Assembly (NCBI RefSeq): GCF_024584435.1
Contig: NZ_CP102197.1
Coordinates: 992,001-1,056,000 of the forward strand
DNA from: Schaalia odontolytica
GTDB taxonomy: Bacteria > Actinomycetota > Actinomycetes > Actinomycetales > Actinomycetaceae
Direction of reading: 5' to 3'
DNA length: 64,000 nt
Position numbers and translations under genes: made by a program. The notes beneath the pieces were generated by a model. The model saw nothing but the letters and a program-made list of their open reading frames with translations, did not search any database and was not told where the DNA came from. Below, one piece after another: positions 16,728 to 25,422 of this stretch (the stretch's first letter is position 1; the number at the start of each line of letters is the position of its first letter).

Positions 16728-19001
16728 ATGGCAACACGCGCCGACCGGGAGTTTTCGACGGATCGTCCCCTGCCCGAACAGGACTTCGTCGACAGCGCCT
16801 ACGAGCGTTTGGATTCTCTTCGCGCCTCGTACAGGGCGCGCCAGGGCCGGGTTCACTCGACCCACGGGGTCGGTAACGCGCAGGGCTGGACCGAACGCGA
16901 AGCGCTGTCCGCCCACCTGGGCGAGATGGCTGCGCGCCTCGAGGGCGTAGAAGAAAGGCTGGTCTTTGGTCGCCTCGATTTAGCGGATCGGTCCGTCCGT
17001 CACGTCGGCCGCCTGTCGCTGACCCGAGAAGACGGATCAACGCTGCTCGTGGACTGGCGTGCTCCCGCCGCGAGGCCCTTCTACCAGGCGACGTCGGCAG
17101 AGCCGGACGGGGTCGTTCGGCGCCGCCACATTTCCACCCGCGAGCGCCGCGTGACCGGGTTGGAAGACGAGCTCCTGGACGCATCGCGCGCCTCGGGGCT
17201 GGAGTTGCAGGGCGAGGGAGCCCTCATGCACGCGCTGAGCGAGGCCCGCGACGGACGCATGGGAGACATCGTCGCGACCATTCAGTCCGAGCAGGACAGG
17301 ATCATCCGCGCCTCCGACAGGGGTCTCCTCGTCGTGCAGGGCGGGCCGGGAACGGGAAAGACGGCGGTCGCATTGCATCGCATCGCCTATCTCCTGTACG
17401 CGCACCGCGAGCGCCTGGAGCGCTCGGGTGTTCTCCTGGTTGGCCCCTCCCCCCTGTTCCTGCGCTACATCGAGCAGGTGCTGCCCTCCCTGGGCGAGAC
17501 GGGCGTGGTTTCGGTGACCCTGGGTGATCTCGTGCCGGGGGTGCGCGCTCGCGCGAGCGAGGACGAAAGGGTCGCCCGGATCAAGGGACTTCCCGCGTGG
17601 GCAACAATCATCCGCGAGGCGGTGCGCGCACTGGCGAAGCTGCCCGAGGGCGACCAGGTGCTGCGCGTGTGGAACCGGGAGGTCACGCTCCGGCGCACCG
17701 ACGTGGAGGCCGCCAGGCGCAGGGCGAAGCGCTCGGGCCGCCCCCACAACACGGCCCGGGAGTCCTTCGCGAGGGAACTGATGGACGTCCTCGCTCGTCG
17801 TCTGGCCACGGAGGCCGGGGACGCCGACAGCGACGGGGTGGTTGAAGCGGAGGTGAGGCGCTCGTGGCTTGCGGAGATCCGCGACTCCGTGGACTGTCGG
17901 CGCGCCATTAACTCGGCGTGGATGCCGACGAGCGCCCAGACCCTGCTGCGTAGACTCTACGCGCGTCCCGAGGTGCTGGCCGCGGCCAATAGGCGAGCCG
18001 GGTCTCCCCTGCGCGCCGAGGAGCTGGCCGCCGTGCGTCGAGCGCGCAATGCCCCGTGGAGCGTGCAGGATGTGCCGATCCTGGACGAGTGCGAGGAGCT
18101 TCTTGGTCCCATGCCCGCCTCGGCTCAGACCCGCGAGGCGGACGCCGCCGACGTCGAGCGGGCCCGCGCCGCGATCGAGGGACAGCACCTGGGCGGTGGC
18201 ATCGTCACCGCCGAGATGCTCGCTGCTTCGGTCGGAGACGAGCCTTCCTGGACTCCGCTGTCCGAGCGTGCCGCGAAGGATCGAACGTGGGCGTACGGGC
18301 ACATCGTTGTCGACGAGGCCCAGGAGCTGTCCCCGATGGCGTGGCGGTGCCTGCTGCGCAGGTGCCCGTCGCGCTCTTTCACCGTCGTGGGTGATTTGGA
18401 TCAGCGACGCGGCCACGAGCGGCCGCCGTCGTGGGAGAAGGCTCTGGGGCCAGCCGCGCGGGCGCTGGCGGGAGAGTATGCGCTGACGGTCTCGTACCGA
18501 ACCCCGGCAACACTTACGAAGCTCGCCGAGGGGGTGCTCGCCCGTGCGGGCGCTCCCGTGCTGTATCCGATGACGGCAGTTCGCGACGTCGAGGGGTGTT
18601 ACCGAGTGACCCGGGTGGAACCAACCACCCGGGCAGCCGCCTCGCGGACGGAGGAGGCCCTGCGCAAGGGGGTCGAGGCCGCCCGCCGCGAGGCGGAGGA
18701 GCGACTCGACCGCGAGGCGGGGGCTTCCAGGGGCCGCATTGCGATCATCGTGGGCGAGGAGCGCGCACGGGCGTGGGGGGCAGACCTGGGGGGCGAGACC
18801 GCGCTGTCTGAGCGCGTCAGCCTCCTGTCGGCCGTCGCCTCGAAGGGCCTCGAGTTCGACTCGGTGGTCCTCGTTGAGCCCGGCGAGATCGCCGCGGACG
18901 GCATCGGGGATCTTTTTGTCGCGCTCACTCGGGCCACCCACGACGTCCACGTTGTCCACGCCGAGGTGCTTCCGGCGGGCATGGACGAGTGGTCGTCGTG
19001 A
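16728..19001 (+). CDS. HelD-type UvrD/Rep-like helicase (RNA polymerase recycling factor)
   Basis: 757 aa. HelD-type proteins enter RNA polymerase channels and use ATP to remove stalled polymerase from DNA. Visible: a charged N-terminal coiled-coil arm (about 1-75), the VDWRAPAARPFYQA segment typical of HelD, the Walker A loop GGPGTGKT (about 204-211), VDEAQELSPMAWR (Walker B), GDLDQRR, SYRTPATL and SKGLEFDSVVLV of the UvrD-like core. A class of HelD in mycobacteria confers rifampicin tolerance; whether this one does is unknown. GAGGAGG precedes the ATG. The gene is monocistronic. Confidence 0.88.
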   Translation: MATRADREFSTDRPLPEQDFVDSAYERLDSLRASYRARQGRVHSTHGVGNAQGWTEREALSAHLGEMAARLEGVEERLVFGRLDLADRSVRHVGRLSLTREDGSTLLVDWRAPAARPFYQATSAEPDGVVRRRHISTRERRVTGLEDELLDASRASGLELQGEGALMHALSEARDGRMGDIVATIQSEQDRIIRASDRGLLVVQGGPGTGKTAVALHRIAYLLYAHRERLERSGVLLVGPSPLFLRYIEQVLPSLGETGVVSVTLGDLVPGVRARASEDERVARIKGLPAWATIIREAVRALAKLPEGDQVLRVWNREVTLRRTDVEAARRRAKRSGRPHNTARESFARELMDVLARRLATEAGDADSDGVVEAEVRRSWLAEIRDSVDCRRAINSAWMPTSAQTLLRRLYARPEVLAAANRRAGSPLRAEELAAVRRARNAPWSVQDVPILDECEELLGPMPASAQTREADAADVERARAAIEGQHLGGGIVTAEMLAASVGDEPSWTPLSERAAKDRTWAYGHIVVDEAQELSPMAWRCLLRRCPSRSFTVVGDLDQRRGHERPPSWEKALGPAARALAGEYALTVSYRTPATLTKLAEGVLARAGAPVLYPMTAVRDVEGCYRVTRVEPTTRAAASRTEEALRKGVEAARREAEERLDREAGASRGRIAIIVGEERARAWGADLGGETALSERVSLLSAVASKGLEFDSVVLVEPGEIAADGIGDLFVALTRATHDVHVVHAEVLPAGMDEWSS

Positions 19002-19042
19002 CCACACGGCGGCATGCCCACGCCCGGCATGGTCTCATCTGA

Positions 19043-19048
19043 CATGAT
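19043..19048 (+). promoter_or_regulatory. Candidate leaderless -10 element CATGAT
   Basis: CATGAT (A at position 2, T at position 6) ends 6 nt before the serA ATG at 19055; no ribosome site is visible. Weaker match than the other leaderless promoters in the window. Confidence 0.3.
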
Positions 19049-19054
19049 GGGACC

Positions 19055-20260
19055 ATGACACGCGCACTGCTGCTTGAAAACCCGCACTCCATCGCCGACG
19101 ACATCTTCGCTAAGTTCGGCATTGAGGTCACCCGCGTCACCGGAGCACTGTCCGAGGAGGACCTCATTGACGCTCTCGAGGGCGTCGATTACCTGGGGCT
19201 GCGCTCCAAGACGGAGGTGACCGAACGGGTCCTACGCGCGCGTCCGCACCTGACGGCGATAGGCGCGTTTTGCATCGGTACCAACCAGATCGATCTGGCG
19301 ACCGCAACCGAGATGGGGATCGCCGTGTTCAACGCCCCCTACTCCAACACGCGTTCCGTCGTCGAGCTGGCGATCGGCGAGATCATCGATTTGTCCCGCC
19401 GGGTCACCGTGAAGAACTCTCGCCTGCACCGCGGCGTGTGGGACAAGAGCGCGGACGGCGCGCACGAGGTGCGCGGTCACACGCTGGGCATCATCGGCTA
19501 CGGCAACATCGGCACCCAGCTGTCCGTCCTCGCCGAGGCCATGGGGCTCAACGTCATCTTCTATGACGCCGCCGAACGCCTGGCCCTGGGCAACGCGACG
19601 CAGATGCCGACCATGGAGGCCGTCCTGCGTGAGGCCGACATCGTCTCCGTGCACGTTGACGGCCAAGAATCCAACACCAACCTCATCGGGCGCAACGAGT
19701 TTGCGTTGATGAAGCCCGGGACCCTGTTCATCAACCTCTCCCGCGGGCACGTCGTCGACGTGGAGGCCCTTCACGCCGCGCTGGTCTCGGGACACCTTGG
19801 GGGCGCCGCCATCGACGTATTCCCCTCGGAGCCGCGCGCGAACGGCGACGCCTTCACCTCTCCCCTGGCGACGCTCGACAACGTGATCCTCACCCCACAC
19901 ATCGGCGGTTCGACCGAGGAGGCTCAGTACGACATCGGCCGGTTCGTCGCGGCCAAGATCGGCGAGTATCAGGCGAGTGGTTCCACCGACATGAGCGTGA
20001 ACCTGCCGAACCTGACGATGAACTCCGCGCCGCGTTCGCGCTACCGCGTGCGCCTGATCCACCGCAACGTGCCGGGCGTCATGGCCCGCGTCAATCAGAT
20101 CTTCGCCAGCTCACAGGCCAACGTCGACGCGCAGATCCTGGCCACCGTCGACGAGGTGGGCTACGCGCTCACGGACATTTCGGCGGGTCTCGGGCGTGGC
20201 GCCCTCGAAGAGTTGGCGCATATGCCCGAGACCGTGCGGTTGATTGCCACTCCGCTATAG
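19055..20260 (+). CDS. serA: D-3-phosphoglycerate dehydrogenase
   Basis: SerA oxidises 3-phosphoglycerate to 3-phosphohydroxypyruvate with NAD, the first step of serine synthesis. The 401 aa protein has the N-terminal substrate part with GLRSKTEVTE, the NAD loop GYGNIGTQ (about 149-156), the catalytic Arg in NLSRGHVVD, and the catalytic His in THIGGSTEEAQ (about 280). A C-terminal ACT domain (about 330-401, RLIHRNVPGVMARVNQIF) suggests serine feedback. This is the short SerA type (no ASB domain). Confidence 0.95.
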   Translation: MTRALLLENPHSIADDIFAKFGIEVTRVTGALSEEDLIDALEGVDYLGLRSKTEVTERVLRARPHLTAIGAFCIGTNQIDLATATEMGIAVFNAPYSNTRSVVELAIGEIIDLSRRVTVKNSRLHRGVWDKSADGAHEVRGHTLGIIGYGNIGTQLSVLAEAMGLNVIFYDAAERLALGNATQMPTMEAVLREADIVSVHVDGQESNTNLIGRNEFALMKPGTLFINLSRGHVVDVEALHAALVSGHLGGAAIDVFPSEPRANGDAFTSPLATLDNVILTPHIGGSTEEAQYDIGRFVAAKIGEYQASGSTDMSVNLPNLTMNSAPRSRYRVRLIHRNVPGVMARVNQIFASSQANVDAQILATVDEVGYALTDISAGLGRGALEELAHMPETVRLIATPL

Positions 20261-20346
20261 GACTGTCGCATTCATCGCCTCCCGAGCTGGCCAAACGTCC
20301 GCCGAACTTACGGTATCGTAGGGTCATTGCTGCCGAAGGAGAACAG

Positions 20347-22269
20347 ATGGAGCTCACGTCGTCGCTGCGCGCCCTGTACGCGCCCGGTGTTGCGTACGAG
20401 ATCGCGACCCCGGACCGCACCATACCGGACATGGTCGCCGAGGTTGCCGCCCGCTACCCGAGCCGCGCCGCGATCGACTTCTTCGCCCGCCCGCTCACCT
20501 ACTCTCAGCTAGTCGCGGACATGCGCAGGTGCGCCGGGGCGCTCCGCCAGGCGGGGGTCCGCCCCGGCGACCGAGTCGCCCTAGTAATCCCGAACTGCCC
20601 GCAGCACGCGGTCGCCGTGCTCGGCACGATGCTCCTCGGAGCCATCGTGGTGGAACACAATCCCTTGGCACCGGCGGAGGAACTGCGAGGGGAGTACGGC
20701 AGGCACGGGGCGCGCGTCACGATCGCCTGGTCGAAGTCCCTCGACAAGCTCACCTTTCTCGGCAGGGGGCACACGACCTTTGCGCTGGATCTGACGACGG
20801 CTCTGCCCGCGGCCTCGCGTTGGGCCTTGCGCCTGCCGCTCAAGGCGGCCCGTGAGAAGCGCGACATGCTCTCGAGCCCGCACCCGCGGTGGGTGCGTTC
20901 CTGGGCCCGCGCCCTGCGCGAGGCCACCCCGTGGGAGGGTTCTTGCCCCGCCGCCGTCGGCGACGTCGCGCTCCTCATCCACACGGGAGGAACGACCGGC
21001 GTGCCTAAGGCCGCCGCACTCACGCATGCGAATCTGATGGCCAACGTCGAAGAATCCATCGCATGGGTGCCCGTCCTGCACGAGGGCGCCGAGGTGTTCT
21101 ACTGCATCCTGCCTCTCTTCCACGCCTTTGGTTTCACGATCGGATTCCTCGCAGGCCTGCGTTTGGGGGCAACGATCGCGATGTTCCCAAAGTTCGACAC
21201 GGCGATGGTTCTCACCGCCCAGCGACGCCTGCCCTGCACCTTCTTCCTCGGCGTTCCCCCCATGTACGAGCGGCTGCTCGCTGCAGCCGCAGGAGGGGAG
21301 GCCGACCTGTCCTCCATTCGTTTCTCCCTCTCGGGCGCCATGCCACTGTCGGCATCCCTGGCTGACAAGTGGGAGCAGGCCACCGGCGGGCTCATGATTG
21401 AGGGCTACGGGATGACGGAGGCCTCCCCGATCCTCCTGGGGTCGCCCCTGGCCTCCTCTCGAGCGCGGGGCGCGCTGGGGATCCCCTACCCGTCGACCCA
21501 GGTCCGCATCGTCGACCCCGAGCATCCCGACCAGGACGTGGCGCTCGGCGAGGTCGGCGAGCTCATCGCTCGAGGGCCTCAGGTGTTCTCCGGCTATTGG
21601 AACCAGGAGGAGGAGACGTCCGAGGCGTTCACCTCCGATGGATGGCTGCGCACGGGCGACCTGGTCCAGGTGCGCGACGGGTTCATCTACATGGCCGACC
21701 GCCGCAAGGAGATGATCAACTCCTCGGGGTTCAATGTCTACCCCTCTCAGGTCGAGGATGCGGTGCGCTCCATGCCGGGCGTGCGTGACGTCGCGGCGAT
21801 CGGGGTTCCCGCCGGTGAATCCGGTGAGGACGTCGTGGCCGCCATCGTCTTGGAAGCGGGAGCGTCCGTGACCCTGTCGGATCTGCGCACGTGGGCAGAG
21901 AAGTCGCTGGCGCACTACGCGTTGCCCCGCCAGATCGTCGTCATGAGCGAGCTGCCCCGTTCTCAGCTGGGCAAGGTCATGCGCAAGAAGGTCCGCGAGC
22001 AGATCATGGGAGCACAGGCGGCGGCCTCGGATGCGGCCGCCGGAGCGCGCGAGGCCGTGGCTGGGGCCCGCGAGTCCGTCTCCGAGGCCGTGGCCGACGC
22101 GCGCGAGTCGCTGTCCGAGGCCGTAGCAGGGGCCCGGGAGTCTCTGTCGGAGGCTGTGGCCGGCGCCCGCGAGGCAGCGTCGGGAGCGTCTGCGGAAGCG
22201 GGGGCAGCGGTGCGCCGCTTCACCTCGCGCGTCAACGAGCGTCAACCGGGCAGCGAGGAGCGCCCCTAG
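20347..22269 (+). CDS. Long-chain fatty-acid--CoA ligase with a repetitive helical C-terminal tail
   Basis: 640 aa AMP-forming acyl-CoA synthetase. The AMP-binding loop HTGGTTGVPKAA (about 211-222), EGYGMTEASP (about 351-360), DRRKEMINSSGFNVYPSQVE and the C-terminal lysine region QLGKVMRKKV are all present, so the ligase domain (about 1-555) is complete. After it comes a tail of about 85 residues with 11-residue repeats (AVAGARESLSE type) rich in Ala, Glu, Arg and Ser, predicting one long amphipathic helix. This is not part of the usual enzyme. GAAGGAG lies just before the ATG. Confidence 0.9.
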   Translation: MELTSSLRALYAPGVAYEIATPDRTIPDMVAEVAARYPSRAAIDFFARPLTYSQLVADMRRCAGALRQAGVRPGDRVALVIPNCPQHAVAVLGTMLLGAIVVEHNPLAPAEELRGEYGRHGARVTIAWSKSLDKLTFLGRGHTTFALDLTTALPAASRWALRLPLKAAREKRDMLSSPHPRWVRSWARALREATPWEGSCPAAVGDVALLIHTGGTTGVPKAAALTHANLMANVEESIAWVPVLHEGAEVFYCILPLFHAFGFTIGFLAGLRLGATIAMFPKFDTAMVLTAQRRLPCTFFLGVPPMYERLLAAAAGGEADLSSIRFSLSGAMPLSASLADKWEQATGGLMIEGYGMTEASPILLGSPLASSRARGALGIPYPSTQVRIVDPEHPDQDVALGEVGELIARGPQVFSGYWNQEEETSEAFTSDGWLRTGDLVQVRDGFIYMADRRKEMINSSGFNVYPSQVEDAVRSMPGVRDVAAIGVPAGESGEDVVAAIVLEAGASVTLSDLRTWAEKSLAHYALPRQIVVMSELPRSQLGKVMRKKVREQIMGAQAAASDAAAGAREAVAGARESVSEAVADARESLSEAVAGARESLSEAVAGAREAASGASAEAGAAVRRFTSRVNERQPGSEERP

Positions 22270-22308
22270 CGGCGCCTCCGGGCACGCCGCTTCTTCGCGT
22301 GCACGGGC

Positions 22309-22887
22309 TTACTCGTCGCCCAGGAGGGTGGGAGCGTTCGCGGTGCGCTTGCGCGCTGCGCGGGCTTTGCGCGGCTTTTTCGCGGGCTGCGACGGCGAGG
22401 CGGGGGCCCCGTCCGAGACCGTCTGTTTCCGTGCGCCGCCAGTCGACCGCTCCCGCAACGCTTGGATCGCTTCGTCGAAGTCTTCGAGGGTGTCGAAGGC
22501 TTGGTAGACGGAGGCGAAGCGCAGATAGGCGATGACGTCGAGATCGCGCAGAAACGGCAGGATAGCCTTGCCGACCTCGTTGGTTGACACATTGGATACG
22601 CCCGTGGATCGCAGCTGTTCCTCAACCTGCTGGGCGAGGATGGCGAGTTGGTCATCCGACACGGGACGACCTTGGCAGGCCTTCTTCACTCCGGAAACAA
22701 CCTTGTTCCGGGAAAAAGACTCGACCACACCCGAGCGTTTGACGACCTGAAAGGACGAGGTTTCGAGCGTCGTAAAGCGCTTCTTGCAGTGCGTGCACTC
22801 GCGACGACGCCGAATCGACGCGCCGTCGTCCGCGATGCGTGTATCCACGACGCGCGAGTCCGGGTTATGGCAAAACGGGCAGTGCAC
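22309..22887 (-). CDS. nrdR: Transcriptional repressor NrdR
   Basis: NrdR represses ribonucleotide reductase genes in response to ATP/dATP. Of 192 aa, residues 1-34 form the zinc ribbon with Cys3, Cys6, Cys31 and Cys34; residues about 46-136 form the ATP-cone ([24 protein letters not shown]). The last 45 residues are a basic Pro/Ala/Lys extension beyond the usual 150-160 aa. The GTG start has TACCGT 6 nt upstream and no ribosome site, so the mRNA is probably leaderless. Confidence 0.96.
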   Translation of the reverse strand: MHCPFCHNPDSRVVDTRIADDGASIRRRRECTHCKKRFTTLETSSFQVVKRSGVVESFSRNKVVSGVKKACQGRPVSDDQLAILAQQVEEQLRSTGVSNVSTNEVGKAILPFLRDLDVIAYLRFASVYQAFDTLEDFDEAIQALRERSTGGARKQTVSDGAPASPSQPAKKPRKARAARKRTANAPTLLGDE

Positions 22888-22893
22888 CCCTCA

Positions 22894-22899
22894 ACGGTA
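22894..22899 (-). promoter_or_regulatory. Leaderless -10 element TACCGT (nrdR)
   Basis: TACCGT on the minus strand, 6 nt before the nrdR GTG at 22885-22887. Confidence 0.45.
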
Positions 22900-22937
22900 C
22901 ACGCTCACCCCGCGCCCTGTCAGTGCCACAAAGGCTC

Positions 22938-23402
22938 CTAGCGGATGGGGACGACTACGCGTTGACCGGGCTGGAGCGCACCGCGCACATCATTCAGTCG
23001 CTCGATGTCGGCGACGACCTCCTCGAGGGGGCGTTCAGTATTGACGCCCTGGGCCAGCGACCACACCGAGTCTCCGCTGACGACAGACTTCGTGACCGTC
23101 GGACCGTCGTAGGCGCTCGGCTGAAGAGCCACACCGAGCGCCCCGGCGCCCACCGTCAGGGCGAGCGTGGTGATTGCTCCCATTACCAGGCCTCGCCGCG
23201 AGGAAAGCTCCCTCCGCCTGGGGGCGACGGGAACGCGAAGGAAGGAGGGATCATCGCCGCGCTGCGCCGAGAGTCGGCGCCGGGCCGAGGGCGCGGAGGA
23301 AATGTCACGAACCGTCGCCAGGGGGGAGTCCTCCACGGCACGCAGCGGCGAGCGGCGCGCTGGGAAGGAGACGGCGTGCTTCGAAGCGAAGGGAACACTC
23401 AT
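22938..23402 (-). CDS. LysM-domain membrane protein, SOS-linked division-inhibitor candidate (DivS/ChiZ-like)
   Basis: 154 aa: basic N-terminal tail (1-70), one membrane helix (about 71-93, GLVMGAITTLALTVGAGALGVAL) and an extracellular LysM domain (about 104-153, SVVSGDSVWSLAQ to GQRVVVPIR) that should bind peptidoglycan. A small LysM membrane protein divergent from lexA under SOS boxes is the setting of the cell-division suppressors DivS (Corynebacterium) and Rv2719c/ChiZ (Mycobacterium). Function is inferred from this layout. The start at 23402 has TTGGAGG 6 nt upstream; an upstream in-frame start at 23462 would cross the SOS boxes. Confidence 0.8.
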   Translation of the reverse strand: MSVPFASKHAVSFPARRSPLRAVEDSPLATVRDISSAPSARRRLSAQRGDDPSFLRVPVAPRRRELSSRRGLVMGAITTLALTVGAGALGVALQPSAYDGPTVTKSVVSGDSVWSLAQGVNTERPLEEVVADIERLNDVRGALQPGQRVVVPIR

Positions 23403-23425
23403 GAGGAACCTCCAAGACAACTCAA

Positions 23426-23441
23426 TCGAACATCTGTTCGT
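23426..23441. promoter_or_regulatory. SOS box 1 (LexA operator)
   Basis: TCGAACATCTGTTCGT matches the actinobacterial LexA consensus TCGAAC-N4-GTTCGA at 11 of 12 defined positions. It lies 24 bp upstream of the LysM gene start. Confidence 0.8.
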
Positions 23442-23456
23442 CGAACACGTGTACGA
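23441..23456. promoter_or_regulatory. SOS box 2 (LexA operator)
   Basis: TCGAACACGTGTACGA matches TCGAAC-N4-GTTCGA with one difference. It abuts box 1 and overlaps a possible minus-strand -10 (TATCGT, 23453-23458) for the LysM gene. Confidence 0.75.
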
Positions 23457-23488
23457 TAGCATGTGTAGAACCCAATGTCGAGACCCGC

Positions 23489-23504
23489 TCGAACATGTGT
23501 TTCA
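23489..23504. promoter_or_regulatory. SOS box 3, weaker (LexA operator)
   Basis: TCGAACATGTGTTTCA keeps the left half-site exactly and 4 of 6 positions of the right half. It lies closer to lexA and may serve autorepression. Confidence 0.5.
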
Positions 23505-23592
23505 TGACCGGCAGATCTCGTCATATCCTTGACGCATCCAGTGGACTCCACTGCATGCACATCTGCGTCCGCCTCGAGACCAAGGAGAGCCC

Positions 23593-24273
23593 ATGACAGA
23601 GCGTCCTATCAGCGATCGACACCGCGCCATCCTGCGCGTCATCAACGAAAAGCTCAGCTCCAACGGCTTTCCCCCCTCTGTGCGCGAGATCGCATCTGCC
23701 GTCGGGTTGGCCTCACCTTCGACCGTCAAGCACCACCTCGACGCCCTCGAGGCGGAGGGGTACCTGGTGCGCGAGCCGGGGTTGCCCCGCGCCCTCGATC
23801 TGACTCAGCGCGCAGGCGAAGAGCTCGGCATCACCGGCTCCGCGCCTGTGTCGAGCGGCGTTGTTCGCATCGAGGTCCCGATCTCGCACGTGGAGGAGGA
23901 GGGTACGCCAATCCCCCTCGTGGGGCGCATCGCGGCCGGCACACCGATCACGGCCGAACAGCACGTCGAGGATGTCTTCCGCCTGCCGACGTCCATGACC
24001 GGACACGGGGATCTCTTCATGCTCGAGGTCAGCGGCGATTCCATGGTCGATGCGGGCATCTTTGATGGAGACTACGTTGTCATCCGCTCGCAGAACGAGG
24101 CGCGCAACGGCGAGTACGTCGCGGCGATGATCGACGGGGAGGCCACGGTCAAGGAGCTCTCCGTCACGGGCGGGCACGTCTGGTTGCTTCCGCACAACCG
24201 GGACTACTCCCCTATCCCGGGCGACGAGGCCACCATCCTCGGCAAGGTCGTCACCGTCATTCGCTCGCTCTAG
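23593..24273 (+). CDS. lexA: SOS repressor LexA
   Basis: LexA represses DNA-damage genes and self-cleaves when RecA filaments form. The 226 aa protein has an N-terminal winged helix (PPSVREIASAVGLASPSTVKHHL, about 27-49), the Ala115-Gly116 cleavage site in GRIAAGTP, and the Ser150/Lys187 catalytic dyad (SGDSMVDAG and ATVKELS). An AAGGAGAG-like ribosome site precedes the ATG. Divergent from the LysM gene with three SOS boxes between them, so autoregulation is clear from sequence. Confidence 0.97.
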   Translation: MTERPISDRHRAILRVINEKLSSNGFPPSVREIASAVGLASPSTVKHHLDALEAEGYLVREPGLPRALDLTQRAGEELGITGSAPVSSGVVRIEVPISHVEEEGTPIPLVGRIAAGTPITAEQHVEDVFRLPTSMTGHGDLFMLEVSGDSMVDAGIFDGDYVVIRSQNEARNGEYVAAMIDGEATVKELSVTGGHVWLLPHNRDYSPIPGDEATILGKVVTVIRSL

Positions 24274-24277
24274 GCCA

Positions 24278-24317
24278 ATGGTGTGGCGCCGCCCCCGAGG
24301 GGGCGGCGCCACACCAT
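24278..24317. terminator. Bidirectional terminator between lexA and ldh
   Basis: Perfect 18-bp inverted repeat with a CGAG tetraloop, placed 4 bp after the lexA stop and 15 bp from the convergent ldh stop, so it can end both transcripts. Confidence 0.85.
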
Positions 24318-24332
24318 GAGGAGAATCCGCCG

Positions 24333-25322
24333 TCAGAAGCCGAGGTCACGAGCGACCTGGCGCAGTCGCTCGGCAGACGCGGTCAGTCCGTCACGCTCGT
24401 TGAGGGTCAGCGGCGGGTTGAGCACACGCCCGGCGCCGTCGCGCCCAACGATCGTTGGCGCCGCCATGACGACATCGGAGATGCCCTCCCAGTCCTCGAG
24501 CAGCGTTGAGATCGTCAGGACGCGCTGCTCGTCTCGCAGGACAGCACCCGCGATCTTCGAGGCGGCCAGGCCGATCGCGTAGTTCGTGGCCCCCTTACCC
24601 TCGATAATCTTGTAGGCGCTCTGCACAACTTCCTGCGCGATCGAGGCACGCAGCGCGGAATCGAACACTCCGCCGCTGAGGGTCGGTCCCCACTGCGAAA
24701 GGGGAACGTTGCCGATCTCCGCGCTGGACCACAGGGCCACCTCGGAGTCGCCGTGCTCGCCCGCGATGTAGGCGTGAATATTCTGAGTGGCCACGCCCGT
24801 CTCACGCGAGACGAGGTAACGAAGCCGGGAGGTATCAAGCACCGTGCCCGATCCGAAGACCTGGTTGCGGGGCAGCCCAGTGATCTTCAGCGCAGCGTAG
24901 GTCACGACGTCAACGGGGTTCGTGATGAACATGAAGCGCGCGTCGGGAGCGACTTTTTGCAGGTTCGGAACGATCTTCTTCATCAGGTTCACCGTCGAAC
25001 CGGCAAGCTCGAGGCGGGATTGTCCGGGCTGCTGCTTAGCTCCGGCGGTCACGATGATCAGGTCAGATCCGGCGACGATCTCCACGTCGTCGGATCCTTC
25101 AATCGATCCGGCCGGAGTGAACTGGATACCGTGGGCCATGTCGAGGGCCTCGGCCTCAACCTTGGCCTTGTTGATATCCTGCAGGACGATTGAACGGGCA
25201 TCGCCACGCATTGCACACGCATAGGCGACTGCCGTGCCAACGGCGCCGGCGCCGATGATGGCAATCTTGGAGGGTCGTCCGGAGGACTTTGCCGGGTACA
25301 GGGTCTGCGCTTGATTTTCCAC
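24333..25322 (-). CDS. ldh: L-lactate dehydrogenase
   Basis: Reduces pyruvate to L-lactate with NADH, a main fermentative outlet. The 329 aa product has the NAD loop IGAGAVGT (about 23-30), the mobile substrate loop QQPGQSRLEL with the catalytic Arg (about 103), ITNPVDV, and the catalytic His in AGEHGDSE (about 190). GTG start with an AGGAG upstream. Converges with lexA and shares its terminator. Its presence fits a facultatively fermentative host. Confidence 0.95.
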   Translation of the reverse strand: MENQAQTLYPAKSSGRPSKIAIIGAGAVGTAVAYACAMRGDARSIVLQDINKAKVEAEALDMAHGIQFTPAGSIEGSDDVEIVAGSDLIIVTAGAKQQPGQSRLELAGSTVNLMKKIVPNLQKVAPDARFMFITNPVDVVTYAALKITGLPRNQVFGSGTVLDTSRLRYLVSRETGVATQNIHAYIAGEHGDSEVALWSSAEIGNVPLSQWGPTLSGGVFDSALRASIAQEVVQSAYKIIEGKGATNYAIGLAASKIAGAVLRDEQRVLTISTLLEDWEGISDVVMAAPTIVGRDGAGRVLNPPLTLNERDGLTASAERLRQVARDLGF

Positions 25323-25422
25323 GAGTGTCTCCTAGAGTCTGCGGGCATTTCTATTGTCGCAGATAGTGCCCCGGGCGCGACCGTAATCTGCACGACGTTT
25401 TACTCCGGCCGGCCTCCCGCAT

